From assembly GCF_004766045.1 (NCBI RefSeq), contig NZ_SPQQ01000002.1, positions 124,001 through 188,000 on the forward strand: a stretch of 64,000 bases of DNA. Direction: 5' to 3'. The stretch's first letter is position 1; every line of letters begins with the position of its first letter. Shown here one piece after another: positions 45,738 through 54,081 of the stretch. This stretch comes from Desulfosporosinus fructosivorans (GTDB lineage Bacteria; Bacillota; Desulfitobacteriia; Desulfitobacteriales; Desulfitobacteriaceae). Below the pieces are notes generated by a model that was not told where the DNA came from, did not search any database, and saw only the letters and a program-made list of their open reading frames with translations. The translations under genes and the position numbers were made by a program.

Positions 45738-46635
45738 GGTGCTCTCCCTCCTTTACGTTCTTCATGGGATCATTCAAGGAAGACAAAGATCTAAGTTCAT
45801 TTTCATTTAAGGCTTGTAACTGGGTGATAATAGTTTCTGGCAAGTGAGACACCGCCTGTAATAATTGTCCACCTTGTTCACGGTTGAGAATTTCTTGGAG
45901 GGACAAGACAGTCGACATATCCCCATTTTGTAAAAGAGTGAACACTTCCTGAACTTCTATGGGAAGTGCATTAAAGGCTACGTTTTTCGGCCTTCCTTTC
46001 AAGAAATACCATGGCCATAATCCTTTTTTCCATCTCCAAATTAAAACACCTAAAATCATAAGCATAAAAGCGTTTATTATTCCAATTACCCATGCTAACC
46101 AGGGAGCCACATCATGGACATTAAAGTCAATTAAATCAAAATTAGGATTAGCATTTGGCGGAACTTGCGTTGCTGCTGCGGAGGGTGTAACTGCCGCATT
46201 CTCTGCAGAGGGAGTTCCGGTCGCTGGTGCGTCTGTTCCTGAAGCTGGAGCAGTAGGAGTACCAGTAGCAGTAGCAGTACCACCGTACTTGACAACCCGT
46301 ACAGCACTATCCGCTGGATGACAAGCTGCACAAGATTGATCGGGTTGCTCTAAGGGTTTGACTAACCCAACATGTGCTTTTGTCTTATCTGTTTCCGTTG
46401 CTGCTCCCAAATGGCAGGCTTGACAAAAATCTCCGAAGGAATGTTGTATATGCCAATCACCCTTTTTAGAGACAGGATCTTCGCCTTTAACCTCGTGACA
46501 GGTCTTGCAAGAGGATGTTGATGCGCCACAGGCGGCCTCAGTAACTTTTGGCGGTGTAAGCCAAAAAGACCCTACGAGAACTACACTGAATACGCTAAAG
46601 ATTAAGGTTAATAGAAACCACTTTTTGCTTTTCAC
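45727..46635 (-). CDS. membrane-bound multihaem cytochrome c, first gene of the respiratory operon
   Basis: 302 residues: signal or anchor helix (LLTLIFSVFSVVLVGSFWL), three haem motifs (CKTCH, CQACH and CAACH) within residues 40-110, a low-complexity Ala/Thr/Pro linker (about 120-165), a second helix (WLAWVIGIINAFMLMILGVLIW) and a cytoplasmic tail with no known domain. Distal His residues (HIQHSF; AHVGLV) support bis-His haems. It begins the operon with the YeeE halves and PsrABC and probably exchanges electrons between the outer face and the molybdoenzyme. Confidence 0.85.
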   Translation of the reverse strand: MKSKKWFLLTLIFSVFSVVLVGSFWLTPPKVTEAACGASTSSCKTCHEVKGEDPVSKKGDWHIQHSFGDFCQACHLGAATETDKTKAHVGLVKPLEQPDQSCAACHPADSAVRVVKYGGTATATGTPTAPASGTDAPATGTPSAENAAVTPSAAATQVPPNANPNFDLIDFNVHDVAPWLAWVIGIINAFMLMILGVLIWRWKKGLWPWYFLKGRPKNVAFNALPIEVQEVFTLLQNGDMSTVLSLQEILNREQGGQLLQAVSHLPETIITQLQALNENELRSLSSLNDPMKNVKEGEHLGL

Positions 46636-47205
46636 GTTTACTCCTCACCTCACTTGTTAATATAACGTTCTCCAAAAGTAACGTCGCTTAATGAAAGATC
46701 GATTGTCTTAAACCACCTCCGAAAGCATTTCTTGTTTGAGGGATCTTCGATTACTAAAAAGCAAGTGTTATAATATATGCCATTGGGTTGAACTTAAAAA
46801 GAATATTACTCCGCTTCGATAAGATATTCACAAGCCTACCTTGAAGAAATATCTCCACATATCCACCCCCCCAGGGTAAGGGCCATTACTCCCTTAGGAT
46901 ACAACTAAACAATCGATTGGTCAATACGTTTCATAGTGCATTTTGAATGCTGATGCCATTTCATCCTTCTACGCCTACGGAATATCAAGGCCTATAAAAC
47001 GAAAATCCTATTCATATAAGCGTAGTCATAAATTATCTAACTCGCAAACAATTGACATATGAAAGCTATTTAGATATATTAATGAAGTAGTATTGATACC
47101 CCATATGGGTATAGCGGCCTATAGTTTTAAAATAGAACCAAAATATAAACTCTACAAACTGTTCCCAGGTATTAAATTCACAGAGAAATGAAGGGAGAGA
47201 GAATT
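46636..47205. other. divergent intergenic region between the respiratory operon and the small coiled-coil gene
   Basis: 570 bases. It holds the promoter and operator of the plus-strand gene (47052-47112). Nearer the cytochrome gene a G/C-rich patch at 46865-46878 (ACCCCCCCAGGGTA) is a weak look-alike of the same dyad. I find no convincing promoter for the respiratory operon and no RNA gene. Confidence 0.45.
47052..47112 (+). promoter_or_regulatory. sigma-A promoter with CstR-like operator
   Basis: TTGACA (47052-47057), exact 17-base spacer, TATATT (47075-47080), then ATACCCCATATGGGTAT (47096-47112), an ATACCC/GGGTAT dyad just after the expected start of transcription. It matches the layout at 31205-31259. 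Confidence 0.75.
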
Positions 47206-47421
47206 ATGGAAGATTTGTCGATATTACGTGAAGAAGATTTAATACGCCGCCTACTAACTTTAACTGAAGAACTTGAAGAATTAGAAGAGGAAAAAAGCTA
47301 TGTCTTAAGGCAAACTGGACTTCATGTCTCTGGAGGGGTCGTTAAAAAATATGAATCTCAGACAATTTCATTATCGGAATCTATTGCAGATTTGAAAGGG
47401 GAACTAGAACGACGCAAATAG
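47206..47421 (+). CDS. small coiled-coil protein under a CstR-like operator
   Basis: 71 residues, strongly helical and acidic at the start (LIRRLLTLTEELEELEEEKS) with a Gly-containing break (LHVSGGVVKKYE) and a second helix. The ATG at 47206 has a GGGAGAG site; an ATG at 47188 overlaps that site. No family is recognised. It is the only gene between a strong promoter/operator and a strong terminator, so it is likely real and separately regulated. Confidence 0.75.
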   Translation: MEDLSILREEDLIRRLLTLTEELEELEEEKSYVLRQTGLHVSGGVVKKYESQTISLSESIADLKGELERRK

Positions 47422-47446
47422 AAATAATATCAATTCATGATGGCAC

Positions 47447-47490
47447 AAAAGGCCCTTGTTTAAATACTTACTTTAAACAAGGGCCTTTTT
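47447..47490 (+). terminator. terminator after the small coiled-coil gene
   Basis: AAAAGGCCCTTGTTTAAA pairs fully with TTTAAACAAGGGCCTTTT around a seven-base loop, followed by T. It can work on both strands. Confidence 0.93.
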
Positions 47491-47641
47491 GTTATGTAAC
47501 TTATTTAGAAAATGGACCCTAAGAAGGCTATCCTTCTATCAGCGGGAGACTTCTTTATAGGACAATTCATGATATTACTTTTTAACTTGTTAGGGAGGTT
47601 AGAGACCTGCACTGAATCATTGAGCGTAGCCATTTTTTTTG

Positions 47642-48043
47642 CTAAAGGATGCTGCAGTTTCTTAGCATGTCACACGATTTACACATCTCTGCCTTGTCAC
47701 TAGCTATGAGACAATAAGTACCTTCGATCTTCCAGCAAGCTTTAGATTCGTTAACTGGCACATGGCTGCTTTGGTTGGCACCTCCCTTGCAATTTTGCTT
47801 GTACCAGCAGAAATACATGGAAGTTAAGTGCTTTACACCTGCGATGTTCAAGCCCTTTTCATGCATAAGATATTTAATAAACTTAAGTCTTCTAATGTCA
47901 TTATTTGAATACTTTCGTTGATACCCTTGCCGGTCTGGACGGATAAGGTCATTCCTTTCCCAGACCCTGAGTGTCTCAGGATGTTCTGCTATCAACTCCG
48001 CCACGGTACCTATGGTGTAAAGTCCTTTATCTTCATCAAACAT
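47642..48043 (-). CDS. MerR-family transcriptional regulator with Cys-rich C-terminus
   Basis: 133 residues. The N-terminal MerR helix-turn-helix (YTIGTVAELIAEHPETLRVW; RKYSNNDIRRLKFIKYLMHE) is followed by a C-terminal part with seven Cys (FCWYKQNCKGG; CKSCDMLRNCS) that could hold a metal or Fe-S cluster. It overlaps the start region of the NifX-like gene by 8 bases and is co-transcribed with it. The signal it senses is unknown. Confidence 0.85.
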   Translation of the reverse strand: MFDEDKGLYTIGTVAELIAEHPETLRVWERNDLIRPDRQGYQRKYSNNDIRRLKFIKYLMHEKGLNIAGVKHLTSMYFCWYKQNCKGGANQSSHVPVNESKACWKIEGTYCLIASDKAEMCKSCDMLRNCSIL

Positions 48044-48422
48044 TGTTTAGCACATCCATTTTGCTAGACCTTGCTCCAGATTCACTGATCTGAGTCAATC
48101 GGCCTTCTTTCCAGGCCATAATGGCCTCCATGAGTGTCATTGTTTCGGGTGCCGTATATGCGAGTATATTCATCGCTTGAATCACTTTCAGGGCATTACG
48201 ACCCAATCTGCCCGTGATTAAAACATCCACCTTTTCCTTCGCCACAAAGTCGGCGACAACGATGCCTGCACCATCGATCCCCAGTAAAGAAGGATTTTCT
48301 TGATAATCCCCCGTACCCTGTGGATCGTCAGAGTCGCAAAAAAGAAAGTACGGGCTACGACCAAAACGAGCATAAACGAACTTGTCAAAGTTTCGTCCCC
48401 CAGTCGAGATTGCCATACGCAT
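48036..48422 (-). CDS. NifX/NifB-C-type dinitrogenase iron-molybdenum cofactor family protein
   Basis: 128 residues of the small NifX/NafY-like fold (MAISTGGRNFDKFVYARFGR then DVLITGRLGRNALKVIQA). The family binds Fe-S or FeMo-type cofactors or their precursors; no nitrogenase gene is nearby. It is clearly a paralogue of the gene at 52970, sharing ARFGRSPYFLFCDSDDPQGT-like text and the same C-terminal EAIMAWKEG. Confidence 0.88.
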   Translation of the reverse strand: MRMAISTGGRNFDKFVYARFGRSPYFLFCDSDDPQGTGDYQENPSLLGIDGAGIVVADFVAKEKVDVLITGRLGRNALKVIQAMNILAYTAPETMTLMEAIMAWKEGRLTQISESGARSSKMDVLNNV

Positions 48423-48864
48423 CCTACTTCATCCTTTCTTCAATCGTGAATAGTAATACAGCCATCAGTTCGTTGACATAGGCCTTCAAGGCAATCCCAA
48501 GGATATTTAATAATTCGAGTATATGTTATTAATTAGGAAATATCAATTATTTTATTGATGTTAGTTCCTAGCCAATCCTCTTCAAGGGTACTTCATGCTT
48601 TACAATAACTGAAATTCTCTTAGGTTAAGTGATTTTGCGCCTTTTTTTATTGTTGCATTTAAATACCTACAAGGATATACTTAGATAACTTAAATATAAT
48701 ATTTTAAGTTTAAATGATTACCTTATTCTAATACCTCTTATTTCATCAATTCGAAACGTGAGATCACTCTTTTTATTCCTTCATAATGAGGCGCGCCCGA
48801 AGCACCCCAAGGATTGGCTACATATTTTTTGCGAGTTAACTTTGCGGAAAGAGGAGAGCTGAGT
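48423..48864. other. divergent intergenic region upstream of the DsrK-like gene
   Basis: About 440 bases, very A+T-rich. A 24-base imperfect palindrome (48687-48710, arms AACTTAA and TTAAGTT around a TATAATA-like centre) may be an operator over a promoter. No other feature was identified. Confidence 0.45.
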
Positions 48865-50481
48865 ATGATAAATCAAAAAGATCTACGGCCCAGGGATATG
48901 GGACGCCTAGATGAGCAACTGATCAAACTTGAACCCGGACAGCTAATGTCTTTATTTCCTCCCTATGATAAACCCGGAATGGAACCTCCATTAACGGATC
49001 CTAAGCCTGCTTGGCAAGAAAAATTCTGTACTTCTTTAGACGGCTATGTTGGTCTCGACACCTTAATCCGCCCAAAAACTAAAGAGGAAGAAGTTGAATT
49101 TGTCCGAAAGTTCCTATCTGGCTTAGAAAAGAGTTTTTCTGATGCCAACAATGGAATACTTGAACCGTTCTTATTATCCTTTGAATATTGCGCAAAATGT
49201 GATACGTGTTCAGCTGCCTGTCATATTTACGAAGCTTCAGGCAACAACGAGTTATACCGTCCAATATACCGATCTGAAGTTCTTCGAAAAATTGTTAAAA
49301 AGTATTTTACTACAAGTGGCAAGCTGTTAGGACGTTTTGTCGGAGCAGATGTTGATGTGAACTGGGAAACGATTGCTCGACTGGGGGAATTAGCCTATCG
49401 CTGCAATCTTTGCCGCCGCTGTGCTCAGACCTGCCCGCTGGGCTTAGATAACTCCATTCTCACGAAAGAGATTCGTAAGATCTTCAGCCAAGAAATGGGC
49501 ATTGCTCCGCTTCCTCTGCACACAAAAGGGACCATGCTTCAGATAAAAACAGGGTCCTCGACAGGAGTAAGCAAACCTGCTTTCTTAGATACTATAGAGT
49601 TTCTAGAAGAAGATATTGAAGAAAAGTATGGCCTAAAGATCAAATTTCCGATGGACAAAAAAGGAGCCGATATCCTGTTGTTGCATAATGCGGGTGAGTA
49701 TATGGCCTGGCCAGAAAACCCCATTGCCTTTGCCATTCTCTTCGAGGAAGCTGGTCTAAACTGGACACTCAGTAGTGAAATTGCGGGCTATGACAATGTA
49801 AACTACGGCATCTGGTATGATGATTTCCAAGCAAAACAGTTAGCCACGTTGCAGATGAAAGTCGCCAAGGACTTAGGTGTCAACCGAATTGTCATCGCAG
49901 AGTGCGGCCACGCCCATAAGGCTTCGGCACTTGTCGGAGATCGCATGGTGTACGGAGAGGATAAAGTTCCTGTTGAGAGTTGTCTGCCTCTACTTTGGGA
50001 TATGGTGCAGAGTAAACGTTTAAAGTTAGATCCTAGTAGAAATAATTTCCCTGTGACGCTTCATGATCCTTGCAATTATGTTCGGGGAATGGGAATTGTT
50101 GAACCGCAACGGAATGTCTTGAAAGCTATTTGTCCTCAGTTTAGGGAAATGACTCCCCATGGAGTCGACAATTACTGTTGTGGTGGTGGTGGTGGGTTCG
50201 CCATAACCAATTCCCTCAATTTTTCTGAATGGCGGAATAAAGTGGCTTCTCGCATGAAGTTTAACCAGATTCTTGGAGCTTTTCAGGGTAGTATTGAAGA
50301 TGTGAACATTCCTAAATATGTATGCGCACCTTGTTCTAATTGTAAAGGAGCTATTCGAGACATTCTAGAATTCTACGAGGCGACGTCCAAATTTAATGTT
50401 CAGTATGGTGGTTTAGTAGAGCTTATGGTAAATGCACTTGTAAGTATGAAAAAGCCTTTTATGGAGTTTTTAGAAGAATAG
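48865..50481 (+). CDS. DsrK/HdrD-like iron-sulfur protein
   Basis: About 538 residues from the ATG at 48865 (GAGGAGAG site). It has two [4Fe-4S] motifs (CAKCDTCSAACHIYE and CNLCRRCAQTCPLG) and a C-terminal CCG-type domain with YCCGGGGGF and CAPCSNCKG. This arrangement is that of DsrK, the catalytic subunit of the DsrMKJOP membrane complex of sulfate reducers, and of HdrD. Here it has no adjacent dsrM, J, O or P and no membrane partner, so it is an orphan copy that may work with another complex, perhaps the thiol/disulfide (DsrC-like) branch. Confidence 0.85.
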   Translation: MINQKDLRPRDMGRLDEQLIKLEPGQLMSLFPPYDKPGMEPPLTDPKPAWQEKFCTSLDGYVGLDTLIRPKTKEEEVEFVRKFLSGLEKSFSDANNGILEPFLLSFEYCAKCDTCSAACHIYEASGNNELYRPIYRSEVLRKIVKKYFTTSGKLLGRFVGADVDVNWETIARLGELAYRCNLCRRCAQTCPLGLDNSILTKEIRKIFSQEMGIAPLPLHTKGTMLQIKTGSSTGVSKPAFLDTIEFLEEDIEEKYGLKIKFPMDKKGADILLLHNAGEYMAWPENPIAFAILFEEAGLNWTLSSEIAGYDNVNYGIWYDDFQAKQLATLQMKVAKDLGVNRIVIAECGHAHKASALVGDRMVYGEDKVPVESCLPLLWDMVQSKRLKLDPSRNNFPVTLHDPCNYVRGMGIVEPQRNVLKAICPQFREMTPHGVDNYCCGGGGGFAITNSLNFSEWRNKVASRMKFNQILGAFQGSIEDVNIPKYVCAPCSNCKGAIRDILEFYEATSKFNVQYGGLVELMVNALVSMKKPFMEFLEE

Positions 50482-50497
50482 TTAATCTATGATAACT

Positions 50498-50536
50498 TTA
50501 GGTCCTTGTTTAAATCAGATTTAAACAAGGACCTAA
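50498..50536. terminator. hairpin between convergent genes
   Basis: TTAGGTCCTTGTTTAAAT pairs with its complement on the other side of a very short loop, between the DsrK-like gene and the convergent IscU-like gene. Its arm GTCCTTGTTTAAA is almost the same as that of the terminator at 47447. No T-run follows, so its strength is uncertain. Confidence 0.6.
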
Positions 50537-50549
50537 AAAATAACAAGTT

Positions 50550-50987
50550 TCATACTCTCACTGTTTTAACGTTAAAGTATGATTTTGAAGAGAACTCGCT
50601 CCCAATTTGAGGGTTAGAGATACCTCTTTTTTCTAAATAATTATAGATTGCTTTTCGCAAAGCACTTACTCCTAGATTAGAACAATGTTGTTTTTTCTCA
50701 GGTAACCCATCCAAGGAATCAATGACATCCTGTTCGGATATTTTAATCGCCTCGTCAAGGCTCTTGCCCATAGCTAAAACGGTTATCATACTACTGGTTG
50801 CAATAGAAGCAGTACAACCGAAAACCAGAAAACTAATTCTCGTGATTATTCCAGCTTGTACTTTGACATAGATGGTCAACGAATCTCCACAATTTGGGTC
50901 CCCTACTGTTCCTTCTCCATCTGCATCCTCCATGCTGCCAACATTTTGTGGACACTTAAAATGCTCCATAACCTTCTCTGAATACAT
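50550..50987 (-). CDS. IscU/NifU-like iron-sulfur scaffold protein
   Basis: 145 residues with the three conserved scaffold Cys: GDPNCGDSL, VFGCTASIA and KKQHCSNLG, plus the N-terminal YSEKVMEHFKCPQNVGSM found in IscU-like proteins. It assembles Fe-S clusters. It lies near MinD/Mrp-type and NifX-like proteins, suggesting a local cluster-assembly group. No cysteine desulfurase gene is present. Confidence 0.9.
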   Translation of the reverse strand: MYSEKVMEHFKCPQNVGSMEDADGEGTVGDPNCGDSLTIYVKVQAGIITRISFLVFGCTASIATSSMITVLAMGKSLDEAIKISEQDVIDSLDGLPEKKQHCSNLGVSALRKAIYNYLEKRGISNPQIGSEFSSKSYFNVKTVRV

Positions 50988-51060
50988 ATGAAATCACCGC
51001 CTACGGTAGTTAATTATCCAATAAGTTTCTTCAGCCAAAAGTACTTAACTCTGACACCCG

Positions 51061-51984
51061 TTAAAGAAATTGTAATTGTCCCCCAGAAGGTTCCGTCAAT
51101 TCTATGGGAATTTTAGCCCAGATTTCGCGAAGCGCTTGCGCCGCCGGACATTCATAGCGAGTAATTGGGTGACCTAAAGCGATCGCTTGGGGAACCATCG
51201 GATCGAAGGGAATTTTTCCAATGACTGCTACACCGAGTTTAGTACAGGCATCCTCTATTTCCTGTGAAACCTCAGGGTTGATATCCCATTTATTAATAAT
51301 AACTTGCGTTGGAATTTTAAAATGCCCTGTTACTTTGATCACTCGCTCCAAGTCATGTTTACCTGACTGAGAAGGTTCTGTCACTACAAGTACCTGCTGA
51401 CAACCTGTGATTGTGGATATCACCACACATCCAATCCCTGGGGATCCGTCGATTAGCACGTCCTTGTTTTGGCGTCGTGCCTCATCCCGAGCCAAACGCC
51501 GCACCTCAGCCACTAATTTACCCGAACCGTCGGCCGCTAAGTACAACTCTGCATGCGCAAAATCTCCTACCTGGGTCTCCGACAGAAAGACTTTCCCCGT
51601 CCCCTCGGGATAAAGCTGTATCGCTTGAGTGGGACAAGCATAGACGCAGGCAGCACATCCTTCACAACGTTTTGAATCGATATAAGGAACAAACTTATCT
51701 TGGTGAATACCCTCTCCTTTTTGAAACCTTTCTGTGACTGCTTCAAAGCGACATACTTCCTCACAGCGCTTACATTGGCTACAGAGCGCTGTATCGATAC
51801 GTGCCATCTGATTACCAACGAATTCTCTTTCGACTTTGACCTGGTGCGCTATGACCAAATGCAGATTAGGAGCTTCGACATCGCAATCCGCGACGATCGT
51901 TGTTTCAGCCAGCTCAGCAAACGCTGCTGCCACGGTTGTCTTCCCAGTTCCGCCTTTACCTGAAATGATGGCCATCTGCTTCAT
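51061..51984 (-). CDS. MinD-superfamily ATPase with inserted ferredoxin domain (second copy)
   Basis: 307 residues. Walker A is deviant (ISGKGGTGKTTVAAAF), and an inserted 2[4Fe-4S] ferredoxin domain has CSQCKRCEEVCRFE and CEGCAACVYACPTQA. The family is common in anaerobes and is probably involved in metallocofactor handling. It overlaps the paralogue gene upstream by four bases, suggesting that the two form a heterodimer. Confidence 0.9.
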   Translation of the reverse strand: MKQMAIISGKGGTGKTTVAAAFAELAETTIVADCDVEAPNLHLVIAHQVKVEREFVGNQMARIDTALCSQCKRCEEVCRFEAVTERFQKGEGIHQDKFVPYIDSKRCEGCAACVYACPTQAIQLYPEGTGKVFLSETQVGDFAHAELYLAADGSGKLVAEVRRLARDEARRQNKDVLIDGSPGIGCVVISTITGCQQVLVVTEPSQSGKHDLERVIKVTGHFKIPTQVIINKWDINPEVSQEIEDACTKLGVAVIGKIPFDPMVPQAIALGHPITRYECPAAQALREIWAKIPIELTEPSGGQLQFL

Positions 51985-52856
51985 GCTCTTTCAGCTCCCA
52001 TCTTCCTCTGCTTGACTTCCGTCACAATACGCTCACCCAACATTCTGAACAAATCTGCCCACTTACGTTCGTGCATTAAGGACTGACCTCGTGAGTAGAT
52101 CCTCGCAATTTCCAAGTCAAAGGGAATACTTCCTATAATGGTAATCCCCTCAAGAGTGCAATACTCCTGAATGATGGGACCGCCATCATCTTTGTTTAGA
52201 ATTACCCCAAATTCTAAACCCATTTCCCGCATTAGGCGAACGGCTATCTTTAAATCATGCAGACCGAAGAGCGAGGGCTCCGTCACTAAAAGTGCTAAGT
52301 CGCTTCCTTCAGCCGAGTGAATCACACTGCAGGAACTTCCCGGAGGACAATCCGCCACTATTATTTCTTCCATTTGGGTAGAATATTGCTTCTCGTAGTG
52401 ACGCAAGCTCCGAATCACAGGGCCAGCTAGGGATTCTCCTTCTTTTAGAACGCCTTGTAAACATTGCACCCCATCCCGTTCTCCCTCGTCAATTCCCCCG
52501 AGTGGACGGTTCACTTCATCCACAGCACCAACAAGACAAACAATGCCGCAAGTACCACAGCCATGACACAGTTCTGGAAAAACCAATACTTGGCCTCCGA
52601 CAACTGCTAACGCATGATATTGACAAGCCTCGCTACACTTTCCACACAACGTGCACGCCCCATTAATTTCCGGATAAGGCAGGAAAACCGTTGAGGAGTT
52701 TCGTATTTGCGGACGCAAAAATATGAAACCATTTGGTTCTTCCACATCATAGTCAACATAGGTTGTTGGGCGATCAGGAGCCCAACCTAACGCTAAATTC
52801 ACCGCTACAGTCGTTTTGCCGGTTCCTCCTTTGCCACTGAGTACAGCTAACCTCAT
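51981..52856 (-). CDS. MinD-superfamily ATPase with inserted ferredoxin domain (first copy)
   Basis: 291 residues with VLSGKGGTGKTTVAVNLA, ferredoxin motifs CTLCGKCSEACQYHA and CHGCGTCGIVC, and the switch DCPPGSSCSVIHS. It is paired with the next gene as usual for this family. The preceding NifX-like gene is 113 bases upstream. Substrate unknown; an Fe-S or molybdenum cofactor role is inferred from the neighbours. Confidence 0.9.
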   Translation of the reverse strand: MRLAVLSGKGGTGKTTVAVNLALGWAPDRPTTYVDYDVEEPNGFIFLRPQIRNSSTVFLPYPEINGACTLCGKCSEACQYHALAVVGGQVLVFPELCHGCGTCGIVCLVGAVDEVNRPLGGIDEGERDGVQCLQGVLKEGESLAGPVIRSLRHYEKQYSTQMEEIIVADCPPGSSCSVIHSAEGSDLALLVTEPSLFGLHDLKIAVRLMREMGLEFGVILNKDDGGPIIQEYCTLEGITIIGSIPFDLEIARIYSRGQSLMHERKWADLFRMLGERIVTEVKQRKMGAERA

Positions 52857-52969
52857 AACTTCCCTCCTTATGTAAAGAAAACTTGGCTAGCGCCAAGCCT
52901 TTTAGGCGCCGGCGGTCAACTTAGTTGCATTTATGTAGTAAGCCATTTCTTCATTTTGTATTTTTAACC

Positions 52970-53341
52970 TTAGCGCTCCCCAGCATGAGCCACTCCAGCT
53001 TCACTGATCTTAACTAAAAGTCCTTCTTTCCAAGCCATAATGGCTTCGATAAGAGTCATGCTCTCGCTTACAGTATAAGCAGGTATATTTCCAGCCTCGA
53101 TCACTCGTAGAGCATTCGGACCCAAACTACCCGTTATTAATACTTCTACCTTTTCCTTCGCCATGTACTCTGCGGCAGCGATGCCTGCACCACCAGTTCC
53201 TGACGACGCTGGATTCTCTTTATACTCTGCTGTTCCCAGAGGATTTTCTGAATCGCAAAATAAAAAATACGGGCACCGTCCGAACCTATCATCCACATAC
53301 TGGTTGAGGTCGCGTCCCCCTGTCGAAATGGCAATACGCAT
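52970..53341 (-). CDS. NifX-like dinitrogenase cofactor family protein
   Basis: 123 residues, paralogous to the gene at 48036 (RIAISTGGRDLNQYVDDRFG; VLITGSLGPNALRVIEAG). It lies in line with the two MinD-type ATPases and is probably in one unit with them. Its exact cofactor is unknown. Confidence 0.88.
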   Translation of the reverse strand: MRIAISTGGRDLNQYVDDRFGRCPYFLFCDSENPLGTAEYKENPASSGTGGAGIAAAEYMAKEKVEVLITGSLGPNALRVIEAGNIPAYTVSESMTLIEAIMAWKEGLLVKISEAGVAHAGER

Positions 53342-53448
53342 CGTACTTCATCCTTTCTCTACCTTAAGTCGCAAATTGAGAAACCTTAGTAACGAAAATT
53401 CTGCTACTAAGTACTTAAATATAATTTATATTAACTCAATAATTTTAT

Positions 53449-53880
53449 TTATGTTTCCGGCAAAAAAATAACTTCTACAAAATCCCCTATACGGACGCTA
53501 CCACCACGGAGAACACGCCCAAATCGCCCTTCTCGACTTACGATATACGGTCGACCTTTTTCTTTAAATACCTCTTTTCCAATATAGAGAATCTCGATTT
53601 CGGCTTCCCCTAGTTTCAGCACACATCCAGCAGGAAAGTCTTCTAACAACAAACCAGAGATAGTGAAGTTCTCAGTATACCCATCCGCAGAAACTTCTGC
53701 CCTCTTCTCCTCAGGCACCCTGGCCATGGCTTCAATCGGAAAAACGCTAACCTGTCGATCCCAGTCTCCCCCATGAGCATCTCCCTCAAGCCCCCAACCT
53801 TCGAGGACTTTAACTTCCGCGACATCAGTTTTTATAATTCCCCGCTCGGCACTGACGTGGATAGATAATACGTTTCCCAT
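53449..53880 (-). CDS. MOSC-domain protein
   Basis: 143 residues of the MOSC fold (VLSIHVSAERGIIKTDVAEV; WGLEGDAHGGDWDRQVSVFP), related to the C-terminal domain of molybdenum-cofactor sulfurases. It may bind or transfer sulfur or molybdenum cofactor, which suits the molybdoenzyme of this region. The ATG at 53880 is chosen for its GAGGAGA site. It lacks the Cys present in some MOSC sulfurtransferases. Confidence 0.88.
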   Translation of the reverse strand: MGNVLSIHVSAERGIIKTDVAEVKVLEGWGLEGDAHGGDWDRQVSVFPIEAMARVPEEKRAEVSADGYTENFTISGLLLEDFPAGCVLKLGEAEIEILYIGKEVFKEKGRPYIVSREGRFGRVLRGGSVRIGDFVEVIFLPET

Positions 53881-53924
53881 TTCTAAATCTCCTCTTCTAA
53901 CTATTGACTTATCTAATCGTAAAA

Positions 53925-53980
53925 CTCTCACTTCTATAAGTGTGGAGGTATCCCATACTCCGAGTAGAGTTTCCCGCTTC
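53925..53980. repeat. IS200/IS605-like end remnant, copy C
   Basis: CACTTCTATAAGTG (53929-53942) followed by a degraded form of the second block. The hairpin is the reverse complement of the one in copy A. Confidence 0.45.
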
Positions 53981-54022
53981 AGTTCTACGTTCTACTGACT
54001 TTAGTTGAACGTAGAACTGAAG
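53977..54022. repeat. long perfect inverted repeat
   Basis: CTTCAGTTCTACGTTC pairs with GAACGTAGAACTGAAG (16 of 16) around a 14-base loop. It lies directly after copy C of the repeat family and about 60 bases downstream of the Mrp/NBP35-like gene. It could be a terminator or a transposon-related hairpin; a run of T is missing. Confidence 0.7.
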
Positions 54023-54081
54023 CATAGAAAGCAAGACCAGGATAAATGCTGAAGGGCAGTCCTGGCCTTACTATTATAGAC

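Noticed and set aside
46700..46860. Sigma-54 promoter for the respiratory operon (TGGCATATATT followed by TTGC)
   Set aside because: The spacing between the GG and GC elements is far too long.
47512..47703. A 63-residue hydrophobic frame on the plus strand after the 47447 terminator
   Set aside because: It has no ribosome-binding site and it overlaps the end of the MerR gene; composition fits chance.
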